Origin: Thermanaeromonas sp. C210
Lineage (GTDB): Bacteria; Bacillota; DSM-521; Neomoorellales; Neomoorellaceae
Reading direction: 5' to 3'
Assembly (NCBI RefSeq): GCF_013167955.1
Contig: NZ_BLWF01000001.1
Location: 310,001-374,000, forward strand
Length of the DNA stretch: 64,000 nt
Within the stretch, counting starts at the first letter, position 1, and every line of letters begins with the position of its first letter. Shown here piece by piece: positions 16,805 through 26,072 of the stretch. The notes below the pieces were generated by a model. The model did no database searches. It saw only the letters and a list, made by a program, of their open reading frames with translations, and was not told the origin of the DNA. The position numbers were made by a program, and so were the translations under genes.

Positions 16805-17542
16805 GTGCCCTTGAGGCGGTTCTATGCTTCGCTAGTCTTCATATGTTTTCTGTCCGGTTTGCTAGTCTCCTGGCAATTTCGTAGCCACATGGCCGGCTCC
16901 GCGGAGACCCAAAAGGACACTGGTCTCGTCGATATCATCAAAGCCCTCGATGATGAAAACACTGCCCTACAGAATCAAATCGGCTCCCTGCGCCAGGAGC
17001 TAGAGGAGACCCAGGAGCAACATACCAGGTACCAGGGACAGCTCAGAGAGATCCAGGATCAAATCGACGAGTTGAAGGTGCTGGCCGGGCTGGTTCCCCT
17101 GGGCGGTCCGGGCATTGTGGTAACCCTGGACGATAATAATGCCGGCGCCCAGCTGGCCAAAACCGGTTCCCCTGCCACTTATAATCCCGAAGATTATATT
17201 ATTCACGACCGGCATATCCTTTACCTGGTCAACGAATTGAAAGCGGCAGGAGCCGAAGGCATAGCCATCAACGGTGAACGCCTGATCACCGGGTCCCACA
17301 TCCGGTGTGTAGGCACCGTCATCCTGGTCAATTCAACCCGCCTGGCTCCCCCCTACGAAATCCAGGCGGTGGGAAACCCGGACCGGTTGGAAGCCGCCGC
17401 TTTGAGGGCTCCGGAGTTTGTCGACCTCAAAAACCGGGACTTTCCTGTCAAGGTGGTCAAAGTCGAGCACCTCGTCCTACCGGCTTATAAAGGTGGCCTC
17501 CCTTCCGACCACATGCGTCCGGTGACGGCAGGAGTGAATTAG
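16805..17542 (+). CDS. DUF881 (YlxW/YlxX-like) protein, first copy
   Basis: The protein of about 245 residues has one N-terminal membrane helix, a coiled coil (about 40-95) and a DUF881 domain. The domain opens with L-G-G-P-G-I-V-V-T-L-D-D and contains E-G-I-A-I-N-G-E-R-L and I-R-C-V-G-T-V-I-L-V-N. In Bacillus the related ylxW/ylxX genes lie in the division/sporulation region, but the function is unknown. The GTG at 16805 is very close to the AGGGGAGG site; a TTG two codons later at 16811 has better spacing. A second DUF881 gene follows after four bases, so the two probably form a membrane-anchored pair. Confidence 0.88.
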   Translation: MPLRRFYASLVFICFLSGLLVSWQFRSHMAGSAETQKDTGLVDIIKALDDENTALQNQIGSLRQELEETQEQHTRYQGQLREIQDQIDELKVLAGLVPLGGPGIVVTLDDNNAGAQLAKTGSPATYNPEDYIIHDRHILYLVNELKAAGAEGIAINGERLITGSHIRCVGTVILVNSTRLAPPYEIQAVGNPDRLEAAALRAPEFVDLKNRDFPVKVVKVEHLVLPAYKGGLPSDHMRPVTAGVN

Positions 17543-17546
17543 AGAT

Positions 17547-18269
17547 ATGTCGAACCGCAAGGGTTGGTGGCAGATCTGCCTGGCTGTGGTCCTGCTGGTT
17601 CTCGGAGTCCTCTTATCGCTGCAGTTCCGCACCCAGCGCCTGCTGGCCAGCTCCCTGGAGTTCCAAAAAACTGAAGATTTGGTGGCCATGTGGAAGAAGT
17701 TGAGCGCCAAGCGCCTTGAGCTCCAGGAAGAAGTAGGCCAGCTGGAAGAGCAGTTGCAGGCCTTGAGCACCGGATACGGACAGAGCGATGAGGCTCAGGC
17801 TGCCCTTACCAAAGAGCTTGTACGCATAAAAAACCACCTCGGCCTTACCCCGGTGAAGGGACCGGGTATCACGGTTACCTTTACCGGCGATGCGCCCCTC
17901 CTGGCCCAGGATCTGGTCGATGTGGTCAATGAACTCTGGGTATCCGGGGCCGAAGCCGTGGCCATAAACGAACACCGGATTACCGCCTCTACTTTTATCG
18001 GCGACAAGGAGGAAGGCCGCAACCTGTACCTCACGGTAAACGGCCAGAAATTGCTGTATCCCATTGTCGTTAAAGCTATTGGCGACCCCCAGACTCTGGA
18101 AAAAGGGCTGACCTTTACCGGCGGCCTGCTCGATAACTTAAGCACCCTCTTCAATATCCGCCCGGACATCAAAAGGCATGAAGAGCTCCAGCTGCCGGCT
18201 TCCGTGCCTTCAGGCTTCAAATATGCCCGCCCGGTTAAAGAGGAACCCAAGGAGGCCACCGGCAAGTAG
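17547..18269 (+). CDS. DUF881 protein, second copy
   Basis: This 240-residue paralogue has the same plan as the preceding gene: a basic N-terminus, one membrane helix (I-C-L-A-V-V-L-L-V-L-G-V-L-L), a coiled coil (about 45-95) and DUF881 with V-K-G-P-G-I-T-V-T-F and E-A-V-A-I-N-E-H-R-I. The spacer to its neighbour is four bases, so they are co-transcribed and possibly translationally coupled. The C-terminal 25 residues are Lys/Pro-rich. No catalytic residues are apparent, and a structural role at the membrane is inferred. Confidence 0.88.
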   Translation: MSNRKGWWQICLAVVLLVLGVLLSLQFRTQRLLASSLEFQKTEDLVAMWKKLSAKRLELQEEVGQLEEQLQALSTGYGQSDEAQAALTKELVRIKNHLGLTPVKGPGITVTFTGDAPLLAQDLVDVVNELWVSGAEAVAINEHRITASTFIGDKEEGRNLYLTVNGQKLLYPIVVKAIGDPQTLEKGLTFTGGLLDNLSTLFNIRPDIKRHEELQLPASVPSGFKYARPVKEEPKEATGK

Positions 18270-18355
18270 ACGCCCCGCCAGAAACTACCGGCAAAGGCCC
18301 ACCCTCTCCTTCCCTTCCCATAAGCCGCCGTCAAGGGCTTGGGCTTACAAAGGAG

Positions 18356-18385
18356 TTGATAACCCTCGCCCTAATCAATTATAAT
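18356..18385 (+). promoter_or_regulatory. Promoter ahead of the K+/H+ antiporter gene
   Basis: TTGATA (18356-18361) and TATAAT (18380-18385) are spaced by 18 bases. The start codon is about 150 bases downstream, leaving room for a leader in which no known riboswitch was recognised. Confidence 0.65.
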
Positions 18386-18542
18386 AAAGATGAGCGGCTT
18401 TGTCTTATTAGTCCCGCCCCTCGCTCTAGGCAATACACTCCCCCTGGTGCGACAATTCCAAAGGCCCCTAGTTCAAGTAGACCCTTACTTGCTTAAGGAA
18501 CCGTTGCCCGAAATTCCGCCACAGAGGGGGACCAAAAAATAG

Positions 18543-19970
18543 ATGATCCTGCTACTGTCCATTTTGCTGCTTCTGGCGACTTTTTCGACCAAACTCACCC
18601 TGCGCGTCGGCGTTCCCGGACTGGTGATTTTTTTGGGTTTGGGAATGCTTTTCGGGAGCGACGGCCTTAACTTAATATACTTCGATGACCCTCTACTGGC
18701 CCAGCGAATAGCCAATATAGCCCTCATCATCATACTTTTTGAAGGCGGCTTTGCCACCAAGAAGGAGGTATTGCAATCAGCCTTTGCGCCCTCCTTTGCC
18801 CTGGCGACGGTGGGTGTCCTCTTTACCGCTGTAGCCCTAGGGCTGGCCACCCACTACATCGTCGGTCTCAGCCTGGAAGCCTCCTTCCTGGTCGGCGCCA
18901 TCGTCTCCTCTACCGATGCGGCAGCAGTATTTTCCATTTTCCGTAATAAAAGCATCCGGCCTAAGTTGGCCACCACCCTGGAAGCCGAGTCGGCCTCCAA
19001 TGATCCCATGGCCATTATCCTGACCATATCTATGCTCGACTATATCCAGAATGCTGATTTCCAAGTGTTTGCCTTTATCGCCCACTTAATCTGGCAGATC
19101 GTTGGTGGCCTGGGTATGGGCTACCTCTTTGGTAGGCTAGGACCCCACCTCTTCAACCGGGCACGCTTGGAATCTGGCGGATTTTACTACGTTCTCGTGT
19201 TAGGGTTCTGCTACTTAAGTTTCGGAGTAGCCGAGGCCATCGGAGCCAACGGCTTCCTCGCCGTATTCATAGCCGGTTACTTGCTGGGGAACAGTGAATT
19301 CGTCTACAAGCAGGGAATAGCCCGCTTCCTGGAAGGTACCTCCACTTTCAGCAACATCATCCTCTTTTTAATGCTGGGGCTGCTGGTCTTTCCTTCGGAA
19401 CTTCCAGCCTTTACCAAGGAAGGGATGCTTATTGCTCTGCTGCTAATGCTGGTGGCGCGACCGGCGGCGGTCTTCTTAACGACCCTCTTCTGGGATTACA
19501 GCCTCAAGGAAAAGATATTTCTCTGTTGGGGGGGTATAAGGGGCGTTGTCCCCATTGTGCTGGCCACTTACCCCGCCGTGGCAGGAGTTGACCATAGCAA
19601 CTACTTCTTTAACATCGTGTTCTTCGTCGTTTTGGTATCGGCCTTAATACAGGGATCGACCCTCGACCTTTTAGCCCACAGGCTCGACTTATTGGTCGGA
19701 ACCAAAAAGACCCCTCCCCATTCCCTGGAGTTAATCTCCACGGAAACTACCAAATGCGAGCTGTTGGAGTTTGAAGTGGAAAAGGGGTCTTCTTTGGTCG
19801 GCAAGCGTTTGGAGTATATTCCTCTGCCCAAGACCACCCTGGTAACCGCCATTGTAAGACATGACGATATAGTAACCCCCCGGGGTGATACGGAGATCCA
19901 GGAGGGCGATATTTTATTCATCCTGACCCACTACGACGATAAAGAGCGCCTCCTGGCCGTCCTGGAGTAG
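18543..19970 (+). CDS. CPA1-type potassium/proton antiporter with TrkA-C domain
   Basis: The 475-residue protein has about 12 hydrophobic helices (residues 1-385) of the Na+(K+)/H+ exchanger superfamily. They include G-A-I-V-S-S-T-D-A-A-A-V-F and E-S-A-S-N-D-P-M-A, the two conserved ion-site segments. The soluble tail (about 400-475) is a TrkA-C/RCK-C domain, as in NhaP2/CvrA-type K+/H+ antiporters. RCK-C domains in Firmicutes can bind c-di-AMP, and cdaA lies 2 kb away, so regulation by c-di-AMP is plausible but inferred. The ATG follows GAGGGGG and is preceded by its own promoter. Confidence 0.88.
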   Translation: MILLLSILLLLATFSTKLTLRVGVPGLVIFLGLGMLFGSDGLNLIYFDDPLLAQRIANIALIIILFEGGFATKKEVLQSAFAPSFALATVGVLFTAVALGLATHYIVGLSLEASFLVGAIVSSTDAAAVFSIFRNKSIRPKLATTLEAESASNDPMAIILTISMLDYIQNADFQVFAFIAHLIWQIVGGLGMGYLFGRLGPHLFNRARLESGGFYYVLVLGFCYLSFGVAEAIGANGFLAVFIAGYLLGNSEFVYKQGIARFLEGTSTFSNIILFLMLGLLVFPSELPAFTKEGMLIALLLMLVARPAAVFLTTLFWDYSLKEKIFLCWGGIRGVVPIVLATYPAVAGVDHSNYFFNIVFFVVLVSALIQGSTLDLLAHRLDLLVGTKKTPPHSLELISTETTKCELLEFEVEKGSSLVGKRLEYIPLPKTTLVTAIVRHDDIVTPRGDTEIQEGDILFILTHYDDKERLLAVLE

Positions 19971-20006
19971 TCCCGCCTCTGTACGGGACGGGCCAGGCCA
20001 GGAGGT

Positions 20007-20029
20007 TATAAAACCCCCGGGCGAAGCCC
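20007..20029 (-). terminator. Candidate terminator of the ilv-leu-cimA operon
   Basis: On the minus strand, eight bases after the cimA stop, GGGC-TTC-GCCC forms a short stem followed by GGGGG and TTTT. The stem is only 4 bp and the T run is displaced, so confidence is low. Confidence 0.4.
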
Positions 20030-20036
20030 TTAAGTC

Positions 20037-21641
20037 TTAAGAAGTTCCTCCGGCAGCGCCCACGGCACCTCCCGCCTCTTCCTCCTGCTGCTTTAAGAGG
20101 GCGTACTCCATGCTGTCCAGTAATGCTTCCCAGCTGGCCTCGATAATATTGGTAGAGACACCCACCGTATTCCAAACGCTCTCCCCGTCGCGGGACTCGA
20201 TGAGCACCCGCACTTTGGCGCTGGTTGCCTCCTTTTCATCGAGAACCCGCACCTTATAGTCCGTGAGGCGCATACGGCGGATGGCGGGGAAGCATTCTTC
20301 CAGGGCCTTGCGCAGGGCATTGTCCAGGGCATTGACCGGGCCGTTGCCTTCCGAAGCCGTATGGATAGTCCGATCTCCCACCCGAAGTTTTATGATGGCT
20401 TCGGCAACGGCGTCCTGGTCGGCCTCCTTTTCCACGAATATGCGGAAATATTCCACCTGGAAGGGTTCCCGGTACTCTCCCCCGGCTTTCCGCACCAGGA
20501 GTTCCAGAGACGCCTCGGCGCCCTCGAACTGGTAACCCTGTCTTTCCAATTCCTTAATGCATTCCACCACACCGCTGGTCTGGCGCCCGTTTAGATGCAC
20601 TCCTAATTCCGAGGCGAAGTAGCGGAGGTTGCTGACCCCTGCCAGCTCCGACACCAGGACGCGCCGCCGGTTGCCCACCTTCTCGGGGGGAATATGTTCG
20701 TAAGTCGAGGCGTCCTTCATGACTGCACTTACGTGGATGCCGCCCTTATGGGCGAAGGCACTGTGGCCCACAAAGGGCTGGTTATTGGGCAAGACCATAT
20801 TGGCGACCTCGCTCACATAGCGCGACACCTCGGTCAGCTCCCGCAGCCTTCCCGGCGGCAGGCACCGGTAACCCAGTTTCAGCTCCAGGTTGGGGATAAC
20901 CGAACACAAATTGGCGTTACCGCAGCGCTCCCCCAGGCCGTTGATAGTTCCCTGTACCTGGCGGCAACCGGCCACCACGCCGGCCAGGGTATTGGCCACG
21001 GCCAGTTCCCCGTCGTTGTGGGTATGGATACCCAGGGGGGCATTGATATACCGGCTTACCTCCTTGACCGCCTCTTCGATTTCGCCCGGCAGGCAACCGC
21101 CGTTGGTATCGCAGAGGACGATCCACGCGGCCCCGGCTCCGGCCGCGGCCTTAAGGCATTCCAGGGCGTAAGCGGGGTTGGCCTTGTAGCCGTCAAAAAA
21201 GTGTTCGGCGTCGTAGACCACTTCCAGGCCCTTGGCCACCAGGAAACCCACCGTTTCCCGAATCATGGCCAGGTTTTCCGCCAGGCTGGTGCCCAGGGCC
21301 TGGGTAACGTGGAGGTCCCAGGTCTTCCCGAAAATGGTGGCCACCTGGACGCCGGACTGCAGGATGGCCAGGAGATTTTCATCCTCTTCTACTCGGCCAC
21401 CAGGTTTGCGCGTGCGGCCAAAGGCCGCAAGTTTGGCGTGGTGCCAGTTCCTGTTCCTGGCCCGCAAGAAAAATTCCATATCCTTGGGGTTGGCCGCCGG
21501 CCATCCCCCTTCGATATAGTCGATGCCAAAGAGGTCCAGCCGGCCGGCAATCTTCAGTTTATCTTCCACCGAGAGGCTGACGCCTTCTCCCTGACTACCG
21601 TCCCGCAAGGTAGTATCGTAAAGATAGACCTTCTGGGTCAT
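20037..21641 (-). CDS. cimA: (R)-citramalate synthase
   Basis: The 534-residue enzyme condenses pyruvate and acetyl-CoA to (R)-citramalate, the entry to threonine-independent isoleucine synthesis. The catalytic D-T-T-L-R-D-G-S-Q-G-E-G near residue 9, H-T-H-N-D for the metal, and a C-terminal LeuA dimer/regulatory domain (about 400-510) are visible. G-S-Q-G-E rather than G-E-Q-S-P separates this CimA type from LeuA. It ends the operon; its product is processed by LeuCD and LeuB encoded upstream. The C-terminus is Ala/Gly-rich and probably disordered. Confidence 0.93.
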   Translation of the reverse strand: MTQKVYLYDTTLRDGSQGEGVSLSVEDKLKIAGRLDLFGIDYIEGGWPAANPKDMEFFLRARNRNWHHAKLAAFGRTRKPGGRVEEDENLLAILQSGVQVATIFGKTWDLHVTQALGTSLAENLAMIRETVGFLVAKGLEVVYDAEHFFDGYKANPAYALECLKAAAGAGAAWIVLCDTNGGCLPGEIEEAVKEVSRYINAPLGIHTHNDGELAVANTLAGVVAGCRQVQGTINGLGERCGNANLCSVIPNLELKLGYRCLPPGRLRELTEVSRYVSEVANMVLPNNQPFVGHSAFAHKGGIHVSAVMKDASTYEHIPPEKVGNRRRVLVSELAGVSNLRYFASELGVHLNGRQTSGVVECIKELERQGYQFEGAEASLELLVRKAGGEYREPFQVEYFRIFVEKEADQDAVAEAIIKLRVGDRTIHTASEGNGPVNALDNALRKALEECFPAIRRMRLTDYKVRVLDEKEATSAKVRVLIESRDGESVWNTVGVSTNIIEASWEALLDSMEYALLKQQEEEAGGAVGAAGGTS

Positions 21642-21644
21642 ACT

Positions 21645-22718
21645 TTATCCCTCTTCCACTTCCTGCCGTACTAAGGTTCCCATTTCTTCTGTATTAACCA
21701 GGGTTTTACCCTCGCTCATAATGTCCGCGGTCCGGAAGCCCTTATCCAGCACCCGGCCCACTGCAGCTTCCACCTCCCGGGCCGCTTCTTCCAGCTTAAA
21801 GGATACCCGCAACATGAGGGCGGCAGAAAGGATGGTGGCTAGGGGATTGGCCTTCTTTTGCCCTGCAATATCCGGGGCAGAGCCGTGGGCCGGTTCGTAG
21901 AGGGCTACCTTCCCCCCGATGCTCGCCGAGGCCAGCATGCCGATGGAGCCGGTCAGCACTGAGGACAGGTCGCTTAAGATATCACCAAAGGTATTTTCCA
22001 TAACCAGGACGTCGAACTGCCGGGGCCACCGTACCAGCTGCATGGCGCAGTTGTCCACGTACATATGGGTTAATTCTACGTCCGGGTATTCCCGGGCCAG
22101 CCGTTCGGCCGTCTCCCGCCAAAGGCGAGAAGTAATGAGCACGTTGGCCTTGTCCACAGAAGTCAATTTCTTACGCCTCTGTCTGGCCAGCTCAAAGCCC
22201 AGCCGGAGGATGCGCTCGATCTCTTCCGTATTATAAATAAGGGTATCCCACGCAACCTCTCCGCTGGGAGTACGTTCCCTCTTTTTCTCGCCAAAATAAA
22301 GCCCGCCGGTAAGCTCCCTCACTACCAGGAGGTCGGTGCCCTCTACAATCTCCCTCCTAAGGGGCGAAGCCTCGGCCAGAGCCGGGAAAAGATAAGCCGG
22401 TCTCAGGTTCGCATACAACCCCAGTCCTTTACGTAAGGCCAGCAGGGCCGCCGTTTCCGGCCGCTCCGCCGGGGGTAGGTTATCCCACCGGGGGCCTCCT
22501 ACCGCCCCTAGGAGGACGGCGTCACTTTCCCTGCACAGTTGCAGGGTTTCCGCCGGCAAGGCAGTTCCGGTGGCATCGATGGCGGCGCCGCCCACCAGCC
22601 CCTCGCGGAAATCAAAATCTACGCCATACTTTTTCCCCACGGCCTTCAGGACCTTTACCGCTTCCGGGACGATTTCCGGCCCTATCCCGTCGCCGGGGAG
22701 CACCGCAATCTTAAACAC
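21645..22718 (-). CDS. leuB: 3-isopropylmalate dehydrogenase
   Basis: This 357-residue NAD-dependent decarboxylating dehydrogenase acts in leucine synthesis and, with citramalate, on 3-methylmalate for isoleucine. It starts [12 protein letters not shown]. The substrate arginines occur around [13 protein letters not shown] and [11 protein letters not shown]. Metal aspartates occur in N-T-F-G-D-I-L-S-D, and E-P[10 protein letters not shown] binds the cofactor. The gene overlaps leuD by eight bases, so translation is coupled. Confidence 0.96.
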   Translation of the reverse strand: MFKIAVLPGDGIGPEIVPEAVKVLKAVGKKYGVDFDFREGLVGGAAIDATGTALPAETLQLCRESDAVLLGAVGGPRWDNLPPAERPETAALLALRKGLGLYANLRPAYLFPALAEASPLRREIVEGTDLLVVRELTGGLYFGEKKRERTPSGEVAWDTLIYNTEEIERILRLGFELARQRRKKLTSVDKANVLITSRLWRETAERLAREYPDVELTHMYVDNCAMQLVRWPRQFDVLVMENTFGDILSDLSSVLTGSIGMLASASIGGKVALYEPAHGSAPDIAGQKKANPLATILSAALMLRVSFKLEEAAREVEAAVGRVLDKGFRTADIMSEGKTLVNTEEMGTLVRQEVEEG

Positions 22719-23214
22719 GCTCCTTCACCTTCCTGGCTACATAGGCCATAAGGCCCCCGGCATCCATGAGTTCTTGCATGAAGCTCGGAAGGGGAAGCAT
22801 GCGGTAAGTCTCGTTCTTAGTCAGGTTGATTATCAAGCCTTTGTCCGGCTCAATAAGGACCTCGTTCCCGCCTTCAATCCCGGCGGCTGCCTCCGGCGCC
22901 TCGAAGATGGGGAGTCCGATGTTAATGGCGTTGCGGTAGAAGATACGGGCAAAGGACGAGGCGATAACGGCGGCTACGCCTGCCGCCTTAATGGCAATGG
23001 GCGCATGTTCCCTTGAACTACCGCAGCCAAAATTCTTACCGGCCACGATGATGTCGCCGGCCTTAACCCGGCCGGGGAAGCCGGGATCGGCATCCTCCAT
23101 GCAGTGTCTGGCCAGCTCGAGGGGGTCGCTGGTATTGAGATAGCGGGCCGGTATAATGGCATCGGTATCTATATCGTGGCCGAACTTATGGCATATTCCT
23201 CGTATGGGCTGCAT
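22711..23214 (-). CDS. leuD: 3-isopropylmalate dehydratase small subunit
   Basis: The 167-residue subunit is of the short LeuD/HACN type common in archaea and thermophilic Clostridia. It has the swivel-domain motif ([13 protein letters not shown]) and [11 protein letters not shown]. It pairs with LeuC to isomerise 2- to 3-isopropylmalate and also citramalate. It lies two bases after leuC and overlaps leuB. Confidence 0.95.
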   Translation of the reverse strand: MQPIRGICHKFGHDIDTDAIIPARYLNTSDPLELARHCMEDADPGFPGRVKAGDIIVAGKNFGCGSSREHAPIAIKAAGVAAVIASSFARIFYRNAINIGLPIFEAPEAAAGIEGGNEVLIEPDKGLIINLTKNETYRMLPLPSFMQELMDAGGLMAYVARKVKERV

Positions 23215-23216
23215 GT

Positions 23217-24479
23217 TTACCGAACCTCCTCAGGCGCCGCAATACGGCCCTTAACGGCGCTGGCAGCCGCCACCGCCGGTCCGGCAAGATACACTTCGCT
23301 CTCCGGATGGCCCATGCGGCCGACAAAATTGCGGTTGGTAGTGGCCACCGCCCTCTCACCCCTGGCCAGGATGCCCATGTGACCGCCGAGGCAGGGTCCA
23401 CAGGTGGGCGTGGAAACGGCCGCTCCGGCTTCGATAAATATGCGAATAAGCCCCTCTTCCAGGGCCTGGGCGTAGATCTTTTGCGTTCCGGGGATGATGA
23501 TCAGCCGCACCTCGGGGTGTACCCTGCGTCCCTTAAGAATGGTGGCCGCAATCCTCAGGTCCTCCATGCGGCCGTTGGTACACGACCCAATTACCACCTG
23601 ATCTATGGGAATTTCCCCTACTTCGCTGATGGGCCGGGTGTTCTCCGGGAGGTGGGGGAAGGCCACTTGAGGTTCGATGCGGCTTACATCGTATTCCCGC
23701 ACCTCGGCATAGCGCGCATCAGGGTCGCTCCGGAAAAGGCGGTAGGGACGCCGGGCCCGTCCCCGGAGGTATTCTTCTGTTTTCTCGTCCACGGGAAAGA
23801 TACCGTTCTTAGCCCCGGCCTCAATGGCCATGTTGGCCATGGTAAAGCGGCCATCCAGGGACAGCTCTGCGATGGCCTCCCCCGTAAATTCCATGGCCAT
23901 ATATCTGGCACCGTCTACCCCTATGTCGCCGATGGTGTAGAGGATAAGGTCCTTGCCCCCTACCCAGGGCCGCAGCTTCCCGTAATAGCGCAGCAGGATG
24001 GTTTCCGGCACCCTAAACCAGCATTCCCCTGTGGCCATGGCCGCGGCCAGATCGGTGGAGCCCACGCCGGTGGCGAAGGCCCCCAGGGCTCCATAGGTAC
24101 AGGTGTGGGAATCGGCGCCGATGACCAAATCCCCGGGCACCACCAGCCCTTCCTCCGGCAGCAGGCAGTGCTCGATCCCCATGCGCCCGACTTCGTAGTA
24201 GTGCTCCAGGCCCTGCTCCCGGGCGAATTCCCGCAGGACTTTAGCCTGCTCGGCCGACTTAATGTCTTTATTGGGGGTAAAATGATCCGGTACCAGCACT
24301 ACCCTCGCCGGGTCGAAGACCCTCTTTACCCCCAGCTGGCGGAACTCCTTGATGGCCAGGGGAGCGGTAATATCGTTGCCCAGGGCCAGGTCGATGCGAG
24401 CGTTAATGAGCTGCCCGGGCTCTACCGCCTCCATCCCCGCATGGGCGGCCAGGATCTTTTCCGTCACCGTCATGCCCAA
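23217..24479 (-). CDS. leuC: 3-isopropylmalate dehydratase large subunit
   Basis: This 420-residue aconitase-family subunit carries the three cluster cysteines: one in the D-S-H-T-C-T-Y-G-A region, one in I-G-S-C-T-N-G-R and the pair in P-T-C-G-P-C-L-G. The length is that of the short (type 2) LeuC family, matching the short LeuD. The start is a TTG at 24479 nine bases after GGGAGG; an ATG two codons later is the alternative but its spacing is long. It is co-transcribed between leuA and leuD. Confidence 0.95.
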   Translation of the reverse strand: MGMTVTEKILAAHAGMEAVEPGQLINARIDLALGNDITAPLAIKEFRQLGVKRVFDPARVVLVPDHFTPNKDIKSAEQAKVLREFAREQGLEHYYEVGRMGIEHCLLPEEGLVVPGDLVIGADSHTCTYGALGAFATGVGSTDLAAAMATGECWFRVPETILLRYYGKLRPWVGGKDLILYTIGDIGVDGARYMAMEFTGEAIAELSLDGRFTMANMAIEAGAKNGIFPVDEKTEEYLRGRARRPYRLFRSDPDARYAEVREYDVSRIEPQVAFPHLPENTRPISEVGEIPIDQVVIGSCTNGRMEDLRIAATILKGRRVHPEVRLIIIPGTQKIYAQALEEGLIRIFIEAGAAVSTPTCGPCLGGHMGILARGERAVATTNRNFVGRMGHPESEVYLAGPAVAAASAVKGRIAAPEEVR

Positions 24480-24485
24480 GGCTGT

Positions 24486-26051
24486 TTACCTCCCTCCGTT
24501 AGTGGCCTCGGAAAGGTACTGCAGGTTCTCTTCCCCTATTTCATACACCAGCTTATTCACGGCATTTATATAGGCCCGGGCGCTGGCCTCCAGGACGTCC
24601 GTGCTGATGCCGCGTCCGATGAAGATCCTTCCCTGGTATTCCACCTTCACCGTTACTTCTCCTACCGCATCCTTGCCGCCGGTAACGGCATTTAAGGAAT
24701 AGGATTTCAAGCACACGGGGATGCGGGTAATTTTATCGATGGCCTTGAAGGCTGCGTCCACCGGGCCTTCCCCGCAGGCCGCTTCCTCCAGGACCCTTCC
24801 GTCCACCTTCAACCCGACGGTGGCCGTGGGCACTACCCGCGTACCGGAGGATATATGCAGGTAGTCCAGGATATACTTTTCCGGTATCCGGCGTACCTCG
24901 TGTTCTACAATGGCCTCCAGGTCCCGGTCCGAAATTTCCTTCTTGCGGTCGGCCAGCTCTTTGAAGCGCTGGAAGGCCTTATCCAGCTCGGCTTCCGTCA
25001 GGGTATAGCCTAGTTCTGCCAGGCGGCTGCGGAGGGCGTGACGCCCGGAATGTTTGCCCAGTACGATGTTGCTCTGGACCAGGCCGATCATGGCCGGGTT
25101 CATGATCTCATAAGTAGTCCGCTCCTTTAACACGCCGTCCTGGTGGATCCCCGACTCGTGGGCAAAGGCGTTCTTGCCCACCACGGCCTTATTGTACTGC
25201 ACGGGCATGCCCGTCAGGCTGCTGACCAGGCGGCTGGTGCGATAGATCTCTTCCGTTACCACCCCAGTACGGCACCCGTAGTAATCGCGGCGGGTAAAGA
25301 GAGCCATGACCAATTCCTCCAGGGCCGTGTTGCCCGCCCGCTCGCCGATGCCGTTAACAGTGCACTCTACCTGGTCGGCGCCGTTTTCTATGGCCGCCAG
25401 GGAATTGGCTACTGCCATCCCCAGGTCGTTATGGCAGTGGACGCTGATGATGGCCTGTTCGATATTAGGCACCCTTTGGCGTATTTGGGCTATAAGCCGA
25501 CCGAACTCCGGGGGGGTAGCATAGCCCACGGTATCGGGAATATTGATCACCGTGGCCCCGGCTTCAATAGCCGTCTGCAGGGCCAGGCACAAGAACTCCA
25601 GGTCGCTCCGCGAAGCATCCTCCGGAGAGAATTCTACGTCCGGGCAGTGCTCCTTGGCGTAAGCCACCCCCCGCCGGATGGCCTCCAGGACTTCCTCCCG
25701 GCTCATGCGGAGCTTATGCTTCATATGGATATCAGAAGTAGCAATAAAGACGTGGAGGCGGGGCCGTGCGGCGTGCTTCACCGCCTCCCAGGCCCGGTCG
25801 ATGTCCCGCTCGTTAACGCGGGCCAGGGCGGCAATGGCGGGCCCCTCTATCTCCTGGGCAACGGCCTTCACCGCCTCGAAGTCCCCCCGGGAGGCAATGG
25901 GGAAACCGGCTTCGATAACATCCACCTTTAACCGGGCCAGTTGCCGGGCGATTTCCAGCTTTTCCTGCACATTGAGGCTCACGCCGGGGGACTGCTCCCC
26001 GTCCCGAAGGGTAGTATCGAAGATATAAATGCGTCGGGTTGTTGTTTCCAT
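24486..26051 (-). CDS. leuA: 2-isopropylmalate synthase
   Basis: The 521-residue enzyme condenses 2-ketoisovalerate with acetyl-CoA, the first committed step to leucine. Visible features are [13 protein letters not shown] (catalytic R16/D17), V-H-C-H-N-D-L-G for the metal, N-G-I-G-E-R-A-G-N, and a C-terminal LeuA allosteric domain (about 385-510) where leucine inhibits. An AGGAGAG site lies seven bases before the ATG. It follows the second acetolactate synthase gene, in the place where many relatives carry ilvC. Confidence 0.96.
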   Translation of the reverse strand: METTTRRIYIFDTTLRDGEQSPGVSLNVQEKLEIARQLARLKVDVIEAGFPIASRGDFEAVKAVAQEIEGPAIAALARVNERDIDRAWEAVKHAARPRLHVFIATSDIHMKHKLRMSREEVLEAIRRGVAYAKEHCPDVEFSPEDASRSDLEFLCLALQTAIEAGATVINIPDTVGYATPPEFGRLIAQIRQRVPNIEQAIISVHCHNDLGMAVANSLAAIENGADQVECTVNGIGERAGNTALEELVMALFTRRDYYGCRTGVVTEEIYRTSRLVSSLTGMPVQYNKAVVGKNAFAHESGIHQDGVLKERTTYEIMNPAMIGLVQSNIVLGKHSGRHALRSRLAELGYTLTEAELDKAFQRFKELADRKKEISDRDLEAIVEHEVRRIPEKYILDYLHISSGTRVVPTATVGLKVDGRVLEEAACGEGPVDAAFKAIDKITRIPVCLKSYSLNAVTGGKDAVGEVTVKVEYQGRIFIGRGISTDVLEASARAYINAVNKLVYEIGEENLQYLSEATNGGR

Positions 26052-26072
26052 TTCCGTCTCTCCTCTTGCTCC

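Noticed and set aside
23307-24695. A 462-codon open frame opposite leuC
   Set aside because: leuC with its cluster cysteines is unambiguous on the other strand; the antisense frame has unusual composition and no start signal.
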